Source: Planctomycetaceae bacterium (GTDB taxonomy: Bacteria > Planctomycetota > Planctomycetia > Pirellulales > Pirellulaceae). Taken from it: a stretch of 64,000 nt of DNA. The notes below the pieces were generated by a model. The model was not told where the DNA came from. It made no database searches and saw nothing but the letters and a program-made list of their open reading frames with translations. Every line of letters begins with the position of its first letter. The first letter of the stretch is position 1. The stretch covers positions 1 through 64,000 of the forward strand of contig JACKHN010000008.1 of the NCBI GenBank assembly GCA_020638975.1, in the 5' to 3' direction. Below are positions 45,069-55,200 of this stretch, piece after piece. A program made the position numbers and the translations under genes.

Positions 45069-45453
45069 GGGGTGGCCCAGGTTGCTTGCAACCTTGGGCT
45101 TGCGGGAGGCATCGTGATTGTGCTGCTCCGCGAGCCGCATTCGATCCATGTGATCCAGGCTTTGCCAGCGAGCGGAACTCCAAGCCCTATCTTGACCTTT
45201 GCCATCAGGCCTTCGGCTGATCCCGGTCGAGCAATCGCCGCCGACGATACACCGAGAATGTGAAAAAGAAAACGTAGCGCTGATCTGTAAACTGCCGCTG
45301 CTGGTCGCTCATATCGGATCATTGTGTTACAGCCGGCGACGTCTCGCGATGCGAAGGAGGCGAGGTGTTATCGATGCTGGACCGCGATACGTCGCGACGG
45401 TTTGTTCACAAGCCTCCTTCAAGCCCAAGGTTGCGAGCAACCTGGGCCACCCA
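45069..45453 (-). mobile_element. 385-bp deletion derivative of the 725-bp REP/transposase element
   Basis: The left end (45069-45103) is identical over 35 bp to the ends of the full elements; the right end (45419-45453) differs at about three bases. The interior keeps the stretch upstream of the transposase start, the first about 30 codons, and the last about 20 codons, but lacks about 340 bp between. It therefore resembles a MITE-like non-autonomous element. It lies about 23 bp from the stop of the SGNH hydrolase gene. Confidence 0.8.
45131..45312 (-). pseudogene. Internally deleted REP-associated transposase
   Basis: The N-terminal codons from the ATG at 45312 match the intact copies (MSD...RQFTDQRYVFF...TFSVYRRRRLLD, with small changes). 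The frame then joins sequence equal to the C-terminal end (ITWIECG) after loss of the whole HUH and Y1 regions. The original stop codon TAG has become TCG. No activity is possible; it could be moved only in trans. Confidence 0.8.
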
Positions 45454-45475
45454 GCGGGCCACCCGGTGAGTCGAG

Positions 45476-47722
45476 TTATTCGGCAACCGCAGCGGCTGTC
45501 AGTTCGAATCGGCCGATTGGCAGCCCACTCTTATATGAAATAACGAACTGGCCGTTGGTGGTTTCGTAGCGGATGTCTTCTCGGCGATCGAAGTCGCTGG
45601 GGCCGTTGCGGCGGAGTGCAGCGGGGTTGTCGGGAGCGAGATACTTTCCGGCGACTTGGAACACGATCTCGGTGCGATTGCCCAACGCATGGCCGCTGCT
45701 GGTAAAGACCGTTCCGTCCAGATCATCCTTCGTCAGGAAATGTGACTCGACATCTAACCCGGCGGTCCGCATGTTGGCGACCATCTCGCGCGCGTCTTCG
45801 AACGGACATATAGTGTCGTCTGTTCCATGCACGACGATGATCTTGCCGATCGTGTTATGTGACTTGATCGTCGCCAAGTGTTTCGGATGGCCTACGAAAC
45901 GTAACTCCTGTTCATCAGCGGACAGGTAGTAGGGGCTTTCCGCGTCTTGGCTCCAACGAGCATTTAACCCGCTTCCTCCTGGTAGATTGAAAGCGATGTC
46001 GTCGCTCAGTTTCTTCATCCCGCACATGTCAATGACACAAGCGAAGGTTCGTGGGGCGAGTTTGTTGGCCATCAGCGTGACGTTGCCGCCACCTGATCCG
46101 CCCGTGCAAAACAAGCGGCCGTCGTCATAAGCGACTCTCGCTTGCTTCAATCCGTTGCGAACGAACGCCAACGCGCGGAGTGCATCGATGGCTTGCAAGT
46201 AACCGAAATCGTAGGGTTCCGGGTCATCGATCGATGCCTTGCGGCCGCTCTGCAGATAGTTGACACAGACGGCAACGACGTTCAGTCGGTCGGCCAACGC
46301 CTGTGGACTCGCCGTGCCCACACAATCTTCACCGCCCCAGTTATGCAACGTGAGCATGATGCCGCTGTGTTCGCTGACGTTCTCCAGCTTGCCGCCCGGA
46401 TAGTAAATCGAAACACGAACGTCTCGTGGTCCCGGTCGCTGTGGCCACGATTGTGCCGGGACGAAAACACGATCGTTGCGGCTCGGCAACTCGTTTCGGT
46501 GGCCTTGCCAACCGCGATACTGTTCAGCGATCCACGCGTCAACGAGTTCTTGAGGCGAACGCGAATCATCCGCCGCGCGGTCAACGAACCGCACATCCTT
46601 ACCTGTGGCGATCTGCCGCATGATGTCGACGACCGCCTGCGACTCGTCGGAGACTTCACCCGCCACGGACGGCAAGACGGGCACGACATCCCAGGGGCGA
46701 CCGGCGAATTGAAAGCACCAATTCAGAACCCACTCGTAGTCGCGTACCAAGGCACCCTTGTCGGTGAAGACCACATTCGCGGGAACGGATGGCACGACCA
46801 GATCCGGCTTCATGCCCCGAATCTGTTTTGCCCAGTTCGAGATCTCGGCGAGCGACTGGTTTTCGACGGGCCAATCGACGACTTCGATCTGTGCGTCCGG
46901 AAAACGCTGCCGCATTGCCGTCGTAAAAATCTCATCATACGGAGCGGACGCCACCAGTTTGACCGCTACGCCAGCACGCAACTGGTCGAAGGTGTGGTGC
47001 AAGGCATCGCTGAGCGGAGTGGTTTCGGCGAGCGATACGGTCTTGCCGGTCAGCGTCTTCGTAATCGTTTCGGCGAAGCGTTGATGGCCATTCATGTTCG
47101 GATGAATCTCGTCGCTCATCAGCAACATCCAGCGTCCTGGTTCGTCGGTGCGTAGCTGCTGCCAATCGGAAAAACAATCGACGAGCGGAAGTTTCAGCTC
47201 CGCAGCAACTTCGCGGACGGCTTCCGAGAACTCAGCAAGCCGACTGTTGGGACGAGCGGGATTCTCGTACACCGAGTTCGGTGTGCAGAGGATCACCGCG
47301 GCCCCTTGCTCCTGGCACCGCCGCGCGATCGTTCGTGTATTGTCGCGAAACTGTTCCAGCGGCACTCGCGTCACGTCGTTCATACCGAACATGACTACCA
47401 CTAGGTCCGGATCCTTTGCCAGCACGTCGTTCTCGATCCGGGCCAAGGCATTGACCGTGGTATGTCCGCTGATGCCAGCGTTGACCATTTCGATGTTTGC
47501 ACGCGGATTGGCCTGCTGCAGAGCGAGCCCCAGCATATCGCACCAAGCCCGCACACCGCCGGTGTGATAGTACGCGCCCGTGATGCTATCGCCGAAACAG
47601 ACGATTCGCGTCGGCTGGCCGGTCCTGAGCTGTCTTGCCACGTCGTCGATGGACTGCGCGCTGGCGGTCGCGGTGATCGTCAACCACAGAATTCCAAAAC
47701 TTAATGCTGTAATGCGCGTCAT
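45476..47722 (-). CDS. Secreted two-domain esterase: SGNH/GDSL hydrolase plus alpha/beta-hydrolase
   Basis: 748 aa from the ATG at 47722 (signal peptide MTRITALSFGILWLTITATA, then SAQ); the longer frame reaches into the next gene. Domain 1 (about 30-220) is an SGNH hydrolase with FGDSITGA (Ser about 42), the GMND block and SDEIHPN (Asp/His pair, about 203-207). A middle part (about 230-430) contains a further Rossmann-like stretch. Domain 2 (about 440-720) is an alpha/beta hydrolase with LHNWGGEDCVG, nucleophile elbow FCTGGSGGGNVTL (about 540), HGTDDTICPFED (acid, about 635) and SSGHALGN (His, about 677). Such pairs remove acyl groups from polysaccharides; substrate unproven. Confidence 0.88.
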   Translation of the reverse strand: MTRITALSFGILWLTITATASAQSIDDVARQLRTGQPTRIVCFGDSITGAYYHTGGVRAWCDMLGLALQQANPRANIEMVNAGISGHTTVNALARIENDVLAKDPDLVVVMFGMNDVTRVPLEQFRDNTRTIARRCQEQGAAVILCTPNSVYENPARPNSRLAEFSEAVREVAAELKLPLVDCFSDWQQLRTDEPGRWMLLMSDEIHPNMNGHQRFAETITKTLTGKTVSLAETTPLSDALHHTFDQLRAGVAVKLVASAPYDEIFTTAMRQRFPDAQIEVVDWPVENQSLAEISNWAKQIRGMKPDLVVPSVPANVVFTDKGALVRDYEWVLNWCFQFAGRPWDVVPVLPSVAGEVSDESQAVVDIMRQIATGKDVRFVDRAADDSRSPQELVDAWIAEQYRGWQGHRNELPSRNDRVFVPAQSWPQRPGPRDVRVSIYYPGGKLENVSEHSGIMLTLHNWGGEDCVGTASPQALADRLNVVAVCVNYLQSGRKASIDDPEPYDFGYLQAIDALRALAFVRNGLKQARVAYDDGRLFCTGGSGGGNVTLMANKLAPRTFACVIDMCGMKKLSDDIAFNLPGGSGLNARWSQDAESPYYLSADEQELRFVGHPKHLATIKSHNTIGKIIVVHGTDDTICPFEDAREMVANMRTAGLDVESHFLTKDDLDGTVFTSSGHALGNRTEIVFQVAGKYLAPDNPAALRRNGPSDFDRREDIRYETTNGQFVISYKSGLPIGRFELTAAAVAE

Positions 47723-47870
47723 GCTGTTAACCTCGGGCAAGTCTTTCGTGTCGCTGGGAAGTTTGGATTCTAACGGATTCGGCTGTGACATTCCTGTTGT
47801 CGATGGGGCGAGTGCGATCGAGCGATCTTTCCTCGGACTGCCCGTTTCCGCTACGATCGTCGCGTGATGC

Positions 47871-48431
47871 ATGGATGCTCAGGAGGTTGGTCCACTGAAC
47901 CGGACGCTTTTAATTACGATTCGATTGGTGATTGTGCTGGCATTTCTGTTGGGAATGCCGCTCATCGCGGTGCCGCAAATTTCGGAGCAGCTGCGCGGGA
48001 TGTGGCGCGGCGAGCCGCGTGGCCCGATTGAGCGCGGTCAAGAATTCGAGGAGCAAATCGCCGCCTCCGACGAACTAGACCCACCAGAGCTCGACACTGC
48101 CGTTACGATGCTAGCATCCGATCGCTCACCTTCAGCGACCGCGGAGCCGAATCCCGCCAGCTTGACCACGACGATTGAGGCGTTGAAGGCTCAGTTTGTC
48201 GAAGCTGGGGTTACCTATATGGTGCTGGAGCAAATTGGCACGGACGCAACGAAGTATCGATTTCAATTCGATGTGCCCGTGGCGGCGGGGTCTGCCTACA
48301 AAAAGCGATTCCAGGTCATCGACGATGCCCCGGACGAGGCGATGCGGCTGGCGCTGACGGAATTGCACCAGTGGCGTGTCGCGGCGCGCGAGCCCGCACA
48401 TTTGGAGCGACCCACGGTGATCTTGCGTTAA
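47871..48431 (+). CDS. Single-pass membrane protein of unknown function
   Basis: 186 aa from the ATG at 47871. One membrane helix at about residues 12-33 (LLITIRLVIVLAFLLGMPLI) is followed by an extracytoplasmic part with a Pro/Ala/Thr-rich linker (about 60-100) and a small folded domain (about 100-186) ending PAHLERPTVILR. An excellent AGGAGG lies inside codons 4-6 and is spaced 8 nt from an in-frame CTG (residue 9), so the true start may be that CTG, which would give a 178-aa protein. No family recognised. It diverges from the hydrolase gene and precedes scpB by 83 bp. Confidence 0.65.
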   Translation: MDAQEVGPLNRTLLITIRLVIVLAFLLGMPLIAVPQISEQLRGMWRGEPRGPIERGQEFEEQIAASDELDPPELDTAVTMLASDRSPSATAEPNPASLTTTIEALKAQFVEAGVTYMVLEQIGTDATKYRFQFDVPVAAGSAYKKRFQVIDDAPDEAMRLALTELHQWRVAAREPAHLERPTVILR

Positions 48432-48514
48432 CGTGGCACGCAGCGAACGTCCGGAACCGTGTATACTCGGCGTTCGCACGCAGCACGCGGCAACGGAATA
48501 ACCAGCGATCAGAA

Positions 48515-49672
48515 ATGCACCAGACGCTACGCCCTCATCACGGTCATTCGGTTCAACAGCAGCTGCACAGCGTGGCTCTGCGGTATCGATCGGTGCATAG
48601 CCCAAGTGCGGTGACGGTAAACCATCGTCGCTGGGGGCACGCTTGGAACAGCGATTCCAGCGGGGTGGAGTCTGCCACAGAGGGCTCGCCCAGTGGCCGA
48701 GATATGCGGCTGCAACGACTGGAAGCTGTGTTATTTCTTGCCCGCGAACCGCTTTCGAGCCGCAAACTCAGCCAATTTGCTAGTTTGGCCGACGCGACGG
48801 AAGCCCGCACGCTGATCCGGCGACTGAACGAGTTGTACGATACCAACGGGCGGGCGTTTCGCGTGGAAGATGTGGCAGGTGGCTATCAGCTGCTGACACG
48901 GTCGCCCTTTGCCGCTTGGCTGCGGCGACTGGAATATGTGCCGAACGAGGTTCGCCTATCGGGACCTGCCATGGAGACGCTCGCCGTGATCGCCTATCGG
49001 CAACCCGCGAGTCGAGCCGAGATTGAAGCGATTCGGGGAGTGAACTGTGGCGAAATGGTACGGCAATTGATGGATCGCGACTTGGTCCGAATCCAGGGCC
49101 GCAGCGAGGAATTAGGCCGGCCTTATCTGTATGCGACAACCCGGCGTTTCCTACAGTTGTTCGGTCTGAAAAGTATTGATAAGCTTCCGCATGTTGCTGA
49201 ACTTCACGCTTTGAATGAGAAAAAGAGTACAGTTTTGACCGGTGATGGCACCGATAATCAGAACGATGAGAATTCCGAGAACGGATCCGACCCAGATCGC
49301 AAGCATGAGGAGAACGACGTGACCGCCACTATTGTCGCTGATTGGCCTACGGAAGAGGTTTTGGACGACTCGAAACTCCAAACGCCGGTGGATGCTCCCC
49401 GCAATTCGTTCGACGACGACGACGATGATGATGGGTGGGACGACGATGACGACGACGACCTGGACGACGACGATGACGACGACCTCGACGATGATGATGT
49501 AGACGACGAATTGGACGAGGACGACGAAGACGAAGACTTCGACGACGAATGGGAAGAAGTTGACGACGACGACGATGAAGACGATGATGATGATGATGAC
49601 GATATGGGCTGGGACGATGACGACGAGGATGATGACGACGAAGTAGAAGAAGAAGATGACGAGGAATACTAA
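48515..49672 (+). CDS. scpB: Segregation and condensation protein B with Asp-rich tail
   Basis: 385 aa from the ATG at 48515; an ATG at 48701 (MRLQRLEAVLFLAREPLSSR) would give just the classic start. The two winged-helix domains span about residues 63-235. Typical ScpB features are LEAVLFLAREPLS, GRAFRVEDVAGGYQLLTRS, LSGPAMETLAVIAYRQPASR, EIEAIRGVNCGEMVRQLMDR and GRPYLYATTRRFLQLFGL. ScpB works with ScpA and SMC in chromosome condensation. After the core, about 150 residues of polar sequence end in about 85 residues that are nearly all Asp and Glu, far longer than the usual short ScpB tail. A strong terminator follows. Confidence 0.9.
   Translation: MHQTLRPHHGHSVQQQLHSVALRYRSVHSPSAVTVNHRRWGHAWNSDSSGVESATEGSPSGRDMRLQRLEAVLFLAREPLSSRKLSQFASLADATEARTLIRRLNELYDTNGRAFRVEDVAGGYQLLTRSPFAAWLRRLEYVPNEVRLSGPAMETLAVIAYRQPASRAEIEAIRGVNCGEMVRQLMDRDLVRIQGRSEELGRPYLYATTRRFLQLFGLKSIDKLPHVAELHALNEKKSTVLTGDGTDNQNDENSENGSDPDRKHEENDVTATIVADWPTEEVLDDSKLQTPVDAPRNSFDDDDDDDGWDDDDDDDLDDDDDDDLDDDDVDDELDEDDEDEDFDDEWEEVDDDDDEDDDDDDDDMGWDDDDEDDDDEVEEEDDEEY
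49413..49668 (+). repeat. GAC/GAT low-complexity tract encoding the ScpB acidic tail
   Basis: About 255 bp consist almost only of GAC, GAT, GAA and GAG codons, with occasional Trp, Leu, Val, Phe and Gly codons (GWDDDDDDD-like units recurring). Mixed synonymous codons show it is not one uninterrupted repeat. Such tracts are prone to slippage, so length may vary between strains. Confidence 0.85.
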
Positions 49673-49703
49673 TTCGCTCCCCACCTAATCGAAAACGCGC
49701 CAC

Positions 49704-49733
49704 AAGCCGCCTGATTTGAGGCGGCTTCTTTTG
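49704..49733 (+). terminator. Rho-independent terminator after scpB
   Basis: AAGCCGCCT and AGGCGGCTT form a perfect 9-bp stem around a 6-nt loop, followed by CTTTTG. It begins 31 bp after the scpB stop codon. Confidence 0.85.
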
Positions 49734-50231
49734 TTCTTGCCCTCGAATGGAGTCTTATCGCGGCCCGCGAGTTAGTGTCGCGATGTTTCGTCAAGAGTTC
49801 TTGGGATTCAGACCGCCACAGCCACTACACGTCCGTGCGACTCGCGCTAGGTGCTTGGTTACAGCTTAATCTTAGGGTTGTGTGCCACGGGCTCTGTCAG
49901 TGCCGTCACGGGCGTGGTTGGTCCGTGCAGCACTGGCCGCGAGCCAGTGGCACCCGAATTCTTAGCGGTAACACAGCGTTAGATAGTTGTGCGGCATTCT
50001 GTGACTCATTTGAGCCGTAGACCTACTAGAAGAGGCCCGAGGCTAGCGCCTACGGTTCACGAATCAATCGGAATCGTGCAAATTTATTTTGACAGCAAGG
50101 CGATGGGAAGACGCGAGTGTCCTAGTATCCAGACCTGCTAAACGCCTCAGATGACACGGCAAACAGGCGAAAGTGATGGCGGCATTCGCGAAGCTCTTAT
50201 CCAAATGCAACTGGGCCTGGGTGGAGCGGCT
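49734..50231. other. 500-bp stretch without a gene, holding repeat fragments
   Basis: I see no convincing coding frame. It contains an imperfect inverted repeat: GTGCCACGGGCTC at 49882-49894 pairs with GAGCCAGTGGCAC at 49941-49953 (one mismatch), with an inner pair CAGTGC/GCACTG. A second short block (GAGGCCCGAGGCTAGCGCC, near 50024-50042) also looks like a dispersed planctomycete repeat fragment. Confidence 0.5.
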
Positions 50232-51812
50232 TTAGCGCCAGTAGTTCGCCTGCACCATCACTTCGTAATCGAATTGGTCGTCGCTGAGCGGAACGACCAT
50301 CGCCGGGCGGATCGAGAAGTTGTGTTGAGTGAGGAAGTTCATGCCCAAGGTCAAGTTGACGACGTCGAAACGATTGACGAGGCTGCGGAGGTCAAGCGCT
50401 CCGGCAGTGATCGAGTCGGAACCTTGCAAAGGCGTCGCGTAGTGCAACTCGGCGGTGGCAGCGATCGCGGGTCTACAATCATCACCGAGTTCGGTGAATT
50501 GGTAACCAATGCCCAGGTCGGCGAACAATAGCGTCTGCTCCTGTAAGACACCGACGGGTTGCAAGTTCGCGCCCGTCAAATCCGCTTGCACCCTGTTACC
50601 GTTCGTGTCGATGTCCAGTTGCAGGAACGACTGCCAGTACCAACCCGAATCGTAGCCGCGAAGCAAGCCCAGATACGGGAGCAAATGAACGCTCGCGTGG
50701 TCGACATGAACGATCTGATCGCCAGTTGCATTGAACACCCGGGCGTCGCTGCCGGTCGGAATCGTGATGCCGATACCGCCCGCCAGAACATACTCGTCCC
50801 GTTCGGCCAGAATCGTCTTGAGAATGATCGGGATGTCACCAAACTCCGTGTTCTTCGCGATCACACCATTTGCAACTTGATCCGCAGCCAGCGTCGACGC
50901 GAAGGGAAACAGAACTTCGACAGAACTGCTTTCGTTCAGAAACGTCTTCTCGAATCCGAACGCGTATCGATTGACATCACCGATGCCCCCAATGACGTCA
51001 TTGAAGAAGTTATAGTTAGCGATGAAACGATCACGTGGAATGGGGCTATTGTTCTCCGAGAGCTTCATGCGCCGTACGGCGACGCCACCGGCAGGTATGA
51101 GCACCGTATTTTGAATCGGTGTAAAGGTATGTTGGAAGTCCAAGGCCCAGCCATCGCCGTTGCCGATGGGTCCGTTGGCGGTTCCGCCGTCATAGACAAG
51201 TGTGCCGGGGCCATTTGTCGGCGGGGGCGAGAATCCTGTCGTCGTGGGATCGGAAATTGGGTACACGAATCCTGGACCTTGAGTTACGCCAGGGCCTATG
51301 CTCGATGCGATTTGAGCGCCAGCAGGTCCGCCGTTGAGGATTTGAATGACGACGGCCGGATTCGGGTCTGCACCGGCACCGCCGTTCGTGTTCGTCACGA
51401 ACAAATCGACACCATTAACCCCATCGCGAATCATTTGAGGAATGACTACCGGCGTCCCGAGAACGTTCGACTGAACGATGCCGTTGCCGAAGTAGTCTCC
51501 AAACATACTTGGCAGGCGATAAGTACTTCGACGGCGACGTGCGTCAATGGCTTCACTCCGAGATAGCAACGGAGGCGAGACCGGGGCGGTGCCATCAGTT
51601 GCACCTTCCTGGACGAAAAAGAAGTCAGTCTCCAAGTCGGAGTCAACTGCGAAACGCCCGACATCGTCGTCATCCTCTCCTTCGCTGTCGACATACACCC
51701 GATAAGGTTCGGCGTCGGCTGCTGATTCTTGAGCACTCGTAGGTCTCCCCACGCTAATGACGAGGAACAACAGGACAAGTATCGCGGCGAAATGGAACCG
51801 GTTCTTTGCCAT
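50232..51812 (-). CDS. Outer-membrane beta-barrel-type protein
   Basis: 526 aa from the ATG at 51812; a longer start is possible but this ATG gives a clean signal peptide (MAKNRFHFAAILVLLFLVIS, cleavage near TSAQ). An acidic patch (SEGEDDDDVG) and a Gly/Pro/Asn-rich region precede the barrel-like part. From about residue 250, amphipathic strands alternate (RDRFIANYNFFNDVIG, VNRYAFGFEKTF, LGIGYQFTELGDD, FDVVNLTLGMNFLTQ), and the protein ends with an aromatic residue two from the C-terminus (VMVQANYWR). No specific family recognised. It is divergent from the 1441-aa surface protein gene across about 440 bp. Confidence 0.75.
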   Translation of the reverse strand: MAKNRFHFAAILVLLFLVISVGRPTSAQESAADAEPYRVYVDSEGEDDDDVGRFAVDSDLETDFFFVQEGATDGTAPVSPPLLSRSEAIDARRRRSTYRLPSMFGDYFGNGIVQSNVLGTPVVIPQMIRDGVNGVDLFVTNTNGGAGADPNPAVVIQILNGGPAGAQIASSIGPGVTQGPGFVYPISDPTTTGFSPPPTNGPGTLVYDGGTANGPIGNGDGWALDFQHTFTPIQNTVLIPAGGVAVRRMKLSENNSPIPRDRFIANYNFFNDVIGGIGDVNRYAFGFEKTFLNESSSVEVLFPFASTLAADQVANGVIAKNTEFGDIPIILKTILAERDEYVLAGGIGITIPTGSDARVFNATGDQIVHVDHASVHLLPYLGLLRGYDSGWYWQSFLQLDIDTNGNRVQADLTGANLQPVGVLQEQTLLFADLGIGYQFTELGDDCRPAIAATAELHYATPLQGSDSITAGALDLRSLVNRFDVVNLTLGMNFLTQHNFSIRPAMVVPLSDDQFDYEVMVQANYWR

Positions 51813-52253
51813 AACTCTCACACAACTTAGGGAGAAGTTGCAGACTGTCAGGGAAAGTATGAGCACGACCCTCCCCTGAACCGAAAATCAGCCTGTATTG
51901 GTCGTATCGGTAGTCCGACAAATGCGGATGATCCAAATTTTGAGCAAAAGATCGAATGTGCCGATTTTGCGGGCGAGGGCCGCTCCCGATGTTTGCGGCA
52001 TTTTTGTTGTAATTCGTTGTGCGGCAGCATATTCTGGCTGCTGCTACGCGATTTGACGCGGAGCTGCGATCCTGAACCCCTCATAGATCACTATTCTTCC
52101 TACCTTCCCCATGTCAACACGATTGAGATGGATCAACGCGATGGACGTCGCATCCGCCGCTGGCGCATCTGCGAGTTCTTGCGTCACGTTGAACCCCCCC
52201 CTGCTTTTTGAATTGCTCCGTGTCGGCTTGCCCAACGAAGGATTGACTTAGCG
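51813..52253. other. Divergent intergenic region between barrel protein and surface protein
   Basis: 441 bp between two divergent exported-protein genes, presumably carrying both promoters. I see no gene and no strong palindrome. The surface-protein start at 52254 has GAAGGATT about 10 nt upstream. Confidence 0.45.
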
Positions 52254-55200
52254 ATGTACCCACTAGTAGATGCCACACACCGAGTTTTGAAGATGCTGAA
52301 ACTTAATCGTCGTCGCCAGCGCCGTGCGGTTCGACTCCGAAATCAGGTGTCGCGCCATCTCCAACTGCAAGCCTTAGAGCCCCGTTTGTTGATGACCGTT
52401 GCGGACTTAGTCAGCCAAGGCTTTCGCACGGATACGTTTAGTATCAATACGAGCTTTGACTATGCGTATAGCGAACCTGGCTATCAAGATCGCATCGATC
52501 GGGGAAGCCTTTCGAGTACGAATTCGACGGTCACCTGGACAAGTCCTCGAGACGCAACGGGGACGCTCAGCGGCACCGCAACAGGAACCGGTAACGATCA
52601 GTTTCAACTCGGCAGTTCGTTCTTCCCTTGTTCCACTTACACGATTTTTAATCGAGGAGTGTTTGACTACACGGTCGACGCCGTGGCCGGTACGTACACG
52701 ATTAACAACACGACGACCTTGGAAGCGAGGTATCCGACTTACACCGATCACACCGGCGGTAATTGCCCCGCACCAAACCCGCCGATCTCTTACATCTTTG
52801 GCGGAGAAGTCGTTGGATATTCGGGTCAGTATGATCCCGAGCTCTTCGAATTCGCAGTTCAATACAACCGTGCTGGCGCCACTGCGAATGTGCCGAATAC
52901 ACAGATCAATTTTGATAACACAGCTCCCAACCAGTTCACTCTGACCTTGAATCCATTCCAACCGCCGGTTCAGATCCCCGCCGGTTGGGTCCAAGTGCCT
53001 CAGACCAGCGGTCCTTCTGCCGTCGACTACATCGACGTGGAAAACGGCGGCATCAACTTTACTGTCGATGTGGCTGGCATGCCGATCACGCCCATCAATG
53101 GCGATGTGATGACACCCGTGGCAAAGGTCCGGCTGTTTTGGGCCGGGGGCGCGACCGTTGCAAAGATCTCCGAGATACCGATCGACATGGGCGGGGGAAA
53201 TCTGGATGTCTTTTGGAACAGTACTCAAGTCCAAGGCCGGATCACCGACTTTGCGACGCCTCCCGCCAACGCCACACACGTGATTGTCGAACTGGATATC
53301 GATGATTCCGTCAACGTCGCGGACCAACAAGCGGTGCTGTTGATCGATAATTTTCTTGCCCAGAACTCGGGAACTTTCGTCACGGATGAAGACTCCCTGC
53401 TCGACGAATCGGCGGGAACGATCTTGAACGCAGCGGACGCAACCGCGGGTGTGAAGGTTCTGGCCTACAATCCGGTGTCGCAAGCGGGTGCCAATGTGGT
53501 AGTCGCCAATGACCGAGGCGGATTTACTTACGATTCGCGGACTGTCGCCGCGTTCCAGCGACTGGCCCCTGGCGAGTCGGTAAACGACCATATCGAATTC
53601 CTGGCGATCAAGTATCAAACGCTCGTCGACAACGCTGTCGGTGTCATCTCGATCAACGGCATCAACGATCCGCCGATCGCCCGCGATGACGGCACCTTTG
53701 CAACGGATGAAGACACGCCGCTACAACTCTTAGCCACCGATCTGTTTGCCAACGACACAGAAATCGACAACGGTGACAGATTGGCCATCGTGAGTACGTC
53801 GACGACAAGCACGCAAGGTGCCACCGTGTCGATCATTAGCGGCAATATTGTGTACGACCCGACATCTTCTCCAACACTCCAGGCGCTAGGCGTCACTCTT
53901 CAGTCCGGGGTACCGGTTCCAGACAAGTTGGTTGATTCCTTCACTTACACTGTCGGCGACTTGCACGGTGGAACGTCCACGGCGACCGTGACCGTCGAAG
54001 TCTCTGGCGTCTCGGACCGCCCGACGATTACGACGATTGGGAATCAGTCGATTCGTGTTAGTACTCAAACGGGTCAATTGCCGTTCACCATTAGTGACAC
54101 CGTAACGCCATCTGACAGTCTGACACTTACGGTCTCGTCGTCGATGCCGAGTCTCTTGCCGAATGGAAATATTGCGCTCAGCGGCAGTGGCGATAATCGA
54201 TTCGTGCAGCTCACACCAGTGGCAAACGAAATTGGCACGACCAACGTGACGATTACGGTGACGGACTCAGACGGCAACGACAATTCGACATCGTTCACGC
54301 TGACGGTATCTGCCAATGTGCTGCCCACGATTAGTGCAATCACGGATCGCACGATTCAATTAGGCGAGTCAACCGGTGCGATCAATTTCACCGTGGGCGA
54401 CGAGTTCACTGCTGCTGGCAATTTATTACTGACAGCTGCCTCTTCAAACCCTTCGGTGATTCCTCCAGGAAGCATTGTCCTCGGCGGCGGTGAAGCCACT
54501 CGCACGATAAACGTCACGTCTCCGGGGAACGAAGTCGGTTCGTCGACAATTACCGTTTCCGTCACGGACGGCGATGGCGGTACGTCAAGCGAATCCTTTC
54601 TGGTGACGGTGGCCGGGCCCAATAATGCTCCAATTCTGAACGACACGGTATCGCCGCGATTGCGACCCATCCGCAGTGATGGCGTGGGGAACGCGGGTCA
54701 ACGTGTATCAGATTTGGCGACAGCGACCGGCGATCTAATCACCGATGTCGACCCGCTGGCCGTTGAAGGAATCGCGATCATCGGCGTGACGGGCAATGGA
54801 GCGTGGGAGTTCTCGAACAACAATGGCGAAACCTTCTCGTCGTTCGGTTCGGTGGCCGAGACGAATGCGTTGCTGCTCGCTGATACAAGTGTGATTCGCT
54901 ATCTCCCTCCGGTCGAAGTCGTCGGAGGAGCACCGGACATGCCGTCGATTACGTTCCGAGCTTGGGACCAGACGAGTACCGACACCGACACGACACAAAA
55001 TGGCGGAACAACGGCGTTCAGCGTGGCTACGAAGACCTTGACGACACAGGTTGTGCTCACGCTGGGCGAACTCCGCGATAACACGACCGATAACACGATG
55101 TCTGACTTGGTAATCTCAGACGGAGTGCCTGGAGGCAAGAGCGATCGGCTGCAACTAAGTATCGATACTTCGGGAACGCAGTTGGTGATCACCGACAACT

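Noticed and set aside
49151..49684. Val/Ile-rich minus-strand frame resembling a multi-span membrane protein
   Set aside because: It is only the reverse reading of the GAC/GAT tract encoding the acidic tail of ScpB.
52407..53618. 403-codon minus-strand frame inside the 1441-aa gene
   Set aside because: Arg/His/Asp-rich without motifs, antisense to a continuous gene with recognisable leader and domains.
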